Assembly (NCBI RefSeq): GCF_900188375.1
Contig: NZ_FZOO01000002.1
Coordinates: forward strand, 186,001 to 250,000
Source of the DNA: Geodermatophilus pulveris
GTDB lineage: Bacteria; Actinomycetota; Actinomycetes; Mycobacteriales; Geodermatophilaceae
DNA length: 64,000 nt
Reading direction: 5' to 3'
Shown piece by piece: positions 62,500 through 64,000 of the stretch (its first letter is position 1; every line of letters begins with the position of its first letter). A program made the position numbers and the translations under genes. The notes under the pieces are model-generated. The model did not search any database, was not told where the DNA came from, and saw only the letters and a list, made by a program, of their open reading frames with translations.

Positions 62500-62532
62500 G
62501 TGACGCGCCCGTGACGGGCGCGTGCTCTGCTC
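62500..62532 (+). promoter_or_regulatory. GTGACG-box promoter P8 (tyrosinase)
   Basis: GTGACG at 62500-62505 and 62511-62516, 11 bp apart. CTGCTC at 62527-62532 is in the -10 position, the poorest hexamer of the set. The start codon follows at 62567. Confidence 0.55.
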
Positions 62533-62566
62533 GGCGGGAGGGCGTGCACCGGCGCGAGGCGGCACC

Positions 62567-63847
62567 ATGGCGATCTCCCTGCGGCTGAGCGTCAACGGGG
62601 CCGAGGACGGCGCCGGGCGCTACCTGACGTGGTCCCCTCGGCCGGCCTCGCTCGCGGTCGTCGACGCCGACGGCGCCCGCGGCCCCGTCGAGGTGCGGCT
62701 GACCGGTCCGACGGCGGGCGACGGGGGCCGGCTCGACCTGCGGCCCGGAGGCTCCGACCCCCCCTCGGGCCACCTGGACCTGGCCCTGGACCCGGACGGC
62801 ACCCCGGTGCCGTTCTGGCTGAGCGGCCGGTTCGGCTTCCCCAGCCGGGAGGACGGCGACGCGCCGCTCGAGGTGCGGGCCCGGGGAACCGACCCGCGGG
62901 CGCTCGCGTCCTTCCCGCTGATGGTGCGGATCCGGAAGGACGCCGACACGCTCACCGACGGGGAGCGCAGCCGGTTGCTGCTGGCCCTGGCCCGACTCAA
63001 CGACCAGGGCCGGGGCGCCTTCCGGGCCTTCCGCGACACGCACCGGGAGAGCACCCGGGCGGAGGCGCACGGCCGTGACGGCTTCCCGCCGTGGCACCGG
63101 GCGTTCGTCCTCGACCTGGAACGGGCCCTCCAGCAGATCGACCCCGGCGTCACGCTCCCCTACTGGCGCTTCGACGTGCCGGCTCCGCGGCTGTTCGACG
63201 AGACGTACCTGGGCGCACCCGACCCGCCGTCCCGGCTGCCCCGCTTCGCCGCGTCCAACCCGCTGCGCGTCTGGTCCACCGACGGTCAGCCCGGCATCGT
63301 GCGCGCCCCGTTCTTCGACCCACGGCGCAGCGGCGCGCACGACCGCAACGGGCAGGCGGTCCGGCGGGAGGCGGTGGTGACCGGCTTCCCCGAGGGCTTC
63401 ACCCGGTGGCGAGGTCCCACGGAGGTCGACCCCCACGGCAGCGCGCACGTCAGCTTCACCGGCCACGTCCGCGTCATCGACACCGCGGCCCGCGACCCGC
63501 TGTTCTTCCTGCTGCACTGCAACGTCGACCGGCTGTGGGCGAAGTGGCAGTGGCTGCACCGGCGGTTCGACCCGGACGAGGCCGACACCTACCGGTTCGC
63601 CGGGGAGGCGGGCGATCCGGGCAGCACCCGGGTGGGTCACAACCTGGCCGACTCGATGTGGCCCTGGAACGGGGTGCGCACCGCCCCGCGGCCGCCGACG
63701 GCGCCCCGGATGCCCTTCCCGCCGTCCCCCGTGACCGGGACGCCGGGAGACGCGCCGACGGTGCGCTCGATGATCGACTACCAGGGGGTGCACGACGCCG
63801 GCGCCTGGCTGGGGTTCGACTACGACGACGTGCCCTACGAGCCGTGA
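62567..63847 (+). CDS. Tyrosinase-family copper oxidase
   Basis: A 426-residue protein whose C-terminal 290 residues are a type 3 copper domain. CuA histidines are in FRDTHRES, EAHGRDG and FPPWHRAFVLDLERAL; CuB histidines are in DPHGSAHVSFTGH and FFLLHCNVDRLWAKWQ. The Cys next to the last CuB His is unusual and may cross-link. The N-terminal 130 residues are a beta-rich extra domain (SLRLSVNGAEDG, VEVRLTGPTAGDGG, PFWLSGRFGFPSR) that could cover the active site. It oxidises phenols to quinones. ATG 62567 is preceded by GCGAGGCGGC. It has its own GTGACG-box promoter and probably forms an operon with the next gene. Confidence 0.88.
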   Translation: MAISLRLSVNGAEDGAGRYLTWSPRPASLAVVDADGARGPVEVRLTGPTAGDGGRLDLRPGGSDPPSGHLDLALDPDGTPVPFWLSGRFGFPSREDGDAPLEVRARGTDPRALASFPLMVRIRKDADTLTDGERSRLLLALARLNDQGRGAFRAFRDTHRESTRAEAHGRDGFPPWHRAFVLDLERALQQIDPGVTLPYWRFDVPAPRLFDETYLGAPDPPSRLPRFAASNPLRVWSTDGQPGIVRAPFFDPRRSGAHDRNGQAVRREAVVTGFPEGFTRWRGPTEVDPHGSAHVSFTGHVRVIDTAARDPLFFLLHCNVDRLWAKWQWLHRRFDPDEADTYRFAGEAGDPGSTRVGHNLADSMWPWNGVRTAPRPPTAPRMPFPPSPVTGTPGDAPTVRSMIDYQGVHDAGAWLGFDYDDVPYEP

Positions 63848-63872
63848 GCACCGGTACACCGGGAGGAACGAG

Positions 63873-64000
63873 ATGAGCGTCGACGAGCCCGGGGGCGGCG
63901 GCCACCGCGCGCGCTACGCGGCCGAGGTGGCCGCGGCCCTCGCCGAGGTGGCCGACGACCCCCTGGTCAGGGAGGCGGGACGGGCCGCCCGGGCGGCACC
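63873..64000 (+). CDS. Partial gene at window end
   Basis: Starts at ATG 63873 with GGGAGGAACG upstream, 25 nt after the tyrosinase stop. The 42 residues seen are acidic and helical (MSVDEPGGGGHRARYAAEVA, then ADDPLVREAGRAARAA). The gene continues beyond the window. Too little remains to name it; by position it could be a caddie or partner of the tyrosinase. Confidence 0.55.
   Translation, partial: MSVDEPGGGGHRARYAAEVAAALAEVADDPLVREAGRAARAA

Noticed and set aside
1..64000. tRNA, rRNA or riboswitch genes
   Set aside because: No cloverleaf or conserved RNA motif was recognised by reading; a covariance-model scan was not possible.

Overview
The window is very GC-rich (about 73 percent by eye), uses GTG starts freely and has tightly overlapping genes. 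Together with the gene content this suggests an actinobacterium, most likely Geodermatophilaceae-like (Blastococcus, Geodermatophilus or Modestobacter type). The family assignment is inference; no rRNA or tRNA gene is present to test it.

Layout. 0.3-1.7 kb: carotenoid cleavage oxygenase. 1.8-2.9 kb: a decayed IS481-type insertion sequence. 3.1-6.8 kb: a TylF-type methyltransferase, a membrane protein and a GH31 glycosidase in one operon. 7.1-12.1 kb: a divergent pair of units, one with a small protein plus a fused M28/metzincin peptidase, the other with an endonuclease/exonuclease/phosphatase-family enzyme. 12.1-21.5 kb: sugar-acid or hydroxy-acid catabolism (DapA-like aldolase, frameshifted KDG-type kinase, Nramp-like transporter, FMN hydroxyacid oxidase, IlvD/Edd dehydratase, KDPG aldolase, amidase). 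21.6-30.0 kb: DoxX protein, FAD monooxygenase, a PD-(D/E)XK nuclease plus P-loop ATPase pair, RecD2 helicase and SSB. 30.3-56.4 kb: a complete-looking extracellular contractile injection system (eCIS). An 18-gene, largely overlap-coupled structural operon runs leftward from 56.4 to 35.75 kb and meets two rightward effector/immunity cassettes, each with a DUF4157 leader protein. 57.1-64 kb: P450, unknown protein, Dyp-type peroxidase, GST-like protein, tyrosinase and a partial gene.

The most interesting observation is regulatory. Nine sites carry two or three copies of GTGACG (or a one-base variant) spaced exactly 11 bp apart, with a -10-like hexamer starting 16 nt after the first base of the last copy. 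They lie immediately upstream of the eCIS structural operon, both eCIS effector cassettes, the methyltransferase/GH31 operon, the peptidase unit, the phosphodiesterase gene, the P450/peroxidase operon, the tyrosinase gene and one decayed gene. None was noticed upstream of the catabolic or repair genes between 12 and 30 kb. I infer one shared activator of the OmpR/PhoB/SARP winged-helix type and a co-regulated eCIS regulon whose members go beyond the injection machine.

The eCIS cassettes are modular. The first effector joins a DUF4157 domain, a peptidoglycan-binding-like domain and a JAB/MPN-like C-terminus, followed by a small NTF2-fold-type immunity candidate. The second has a C-terminus and a downstream gene of visibly lower GC, consistent with a recently exchanged toxin/immunity tip. 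No tape-measure, holin, lysin or membrane-anchor gene is obvious in the structural operon.
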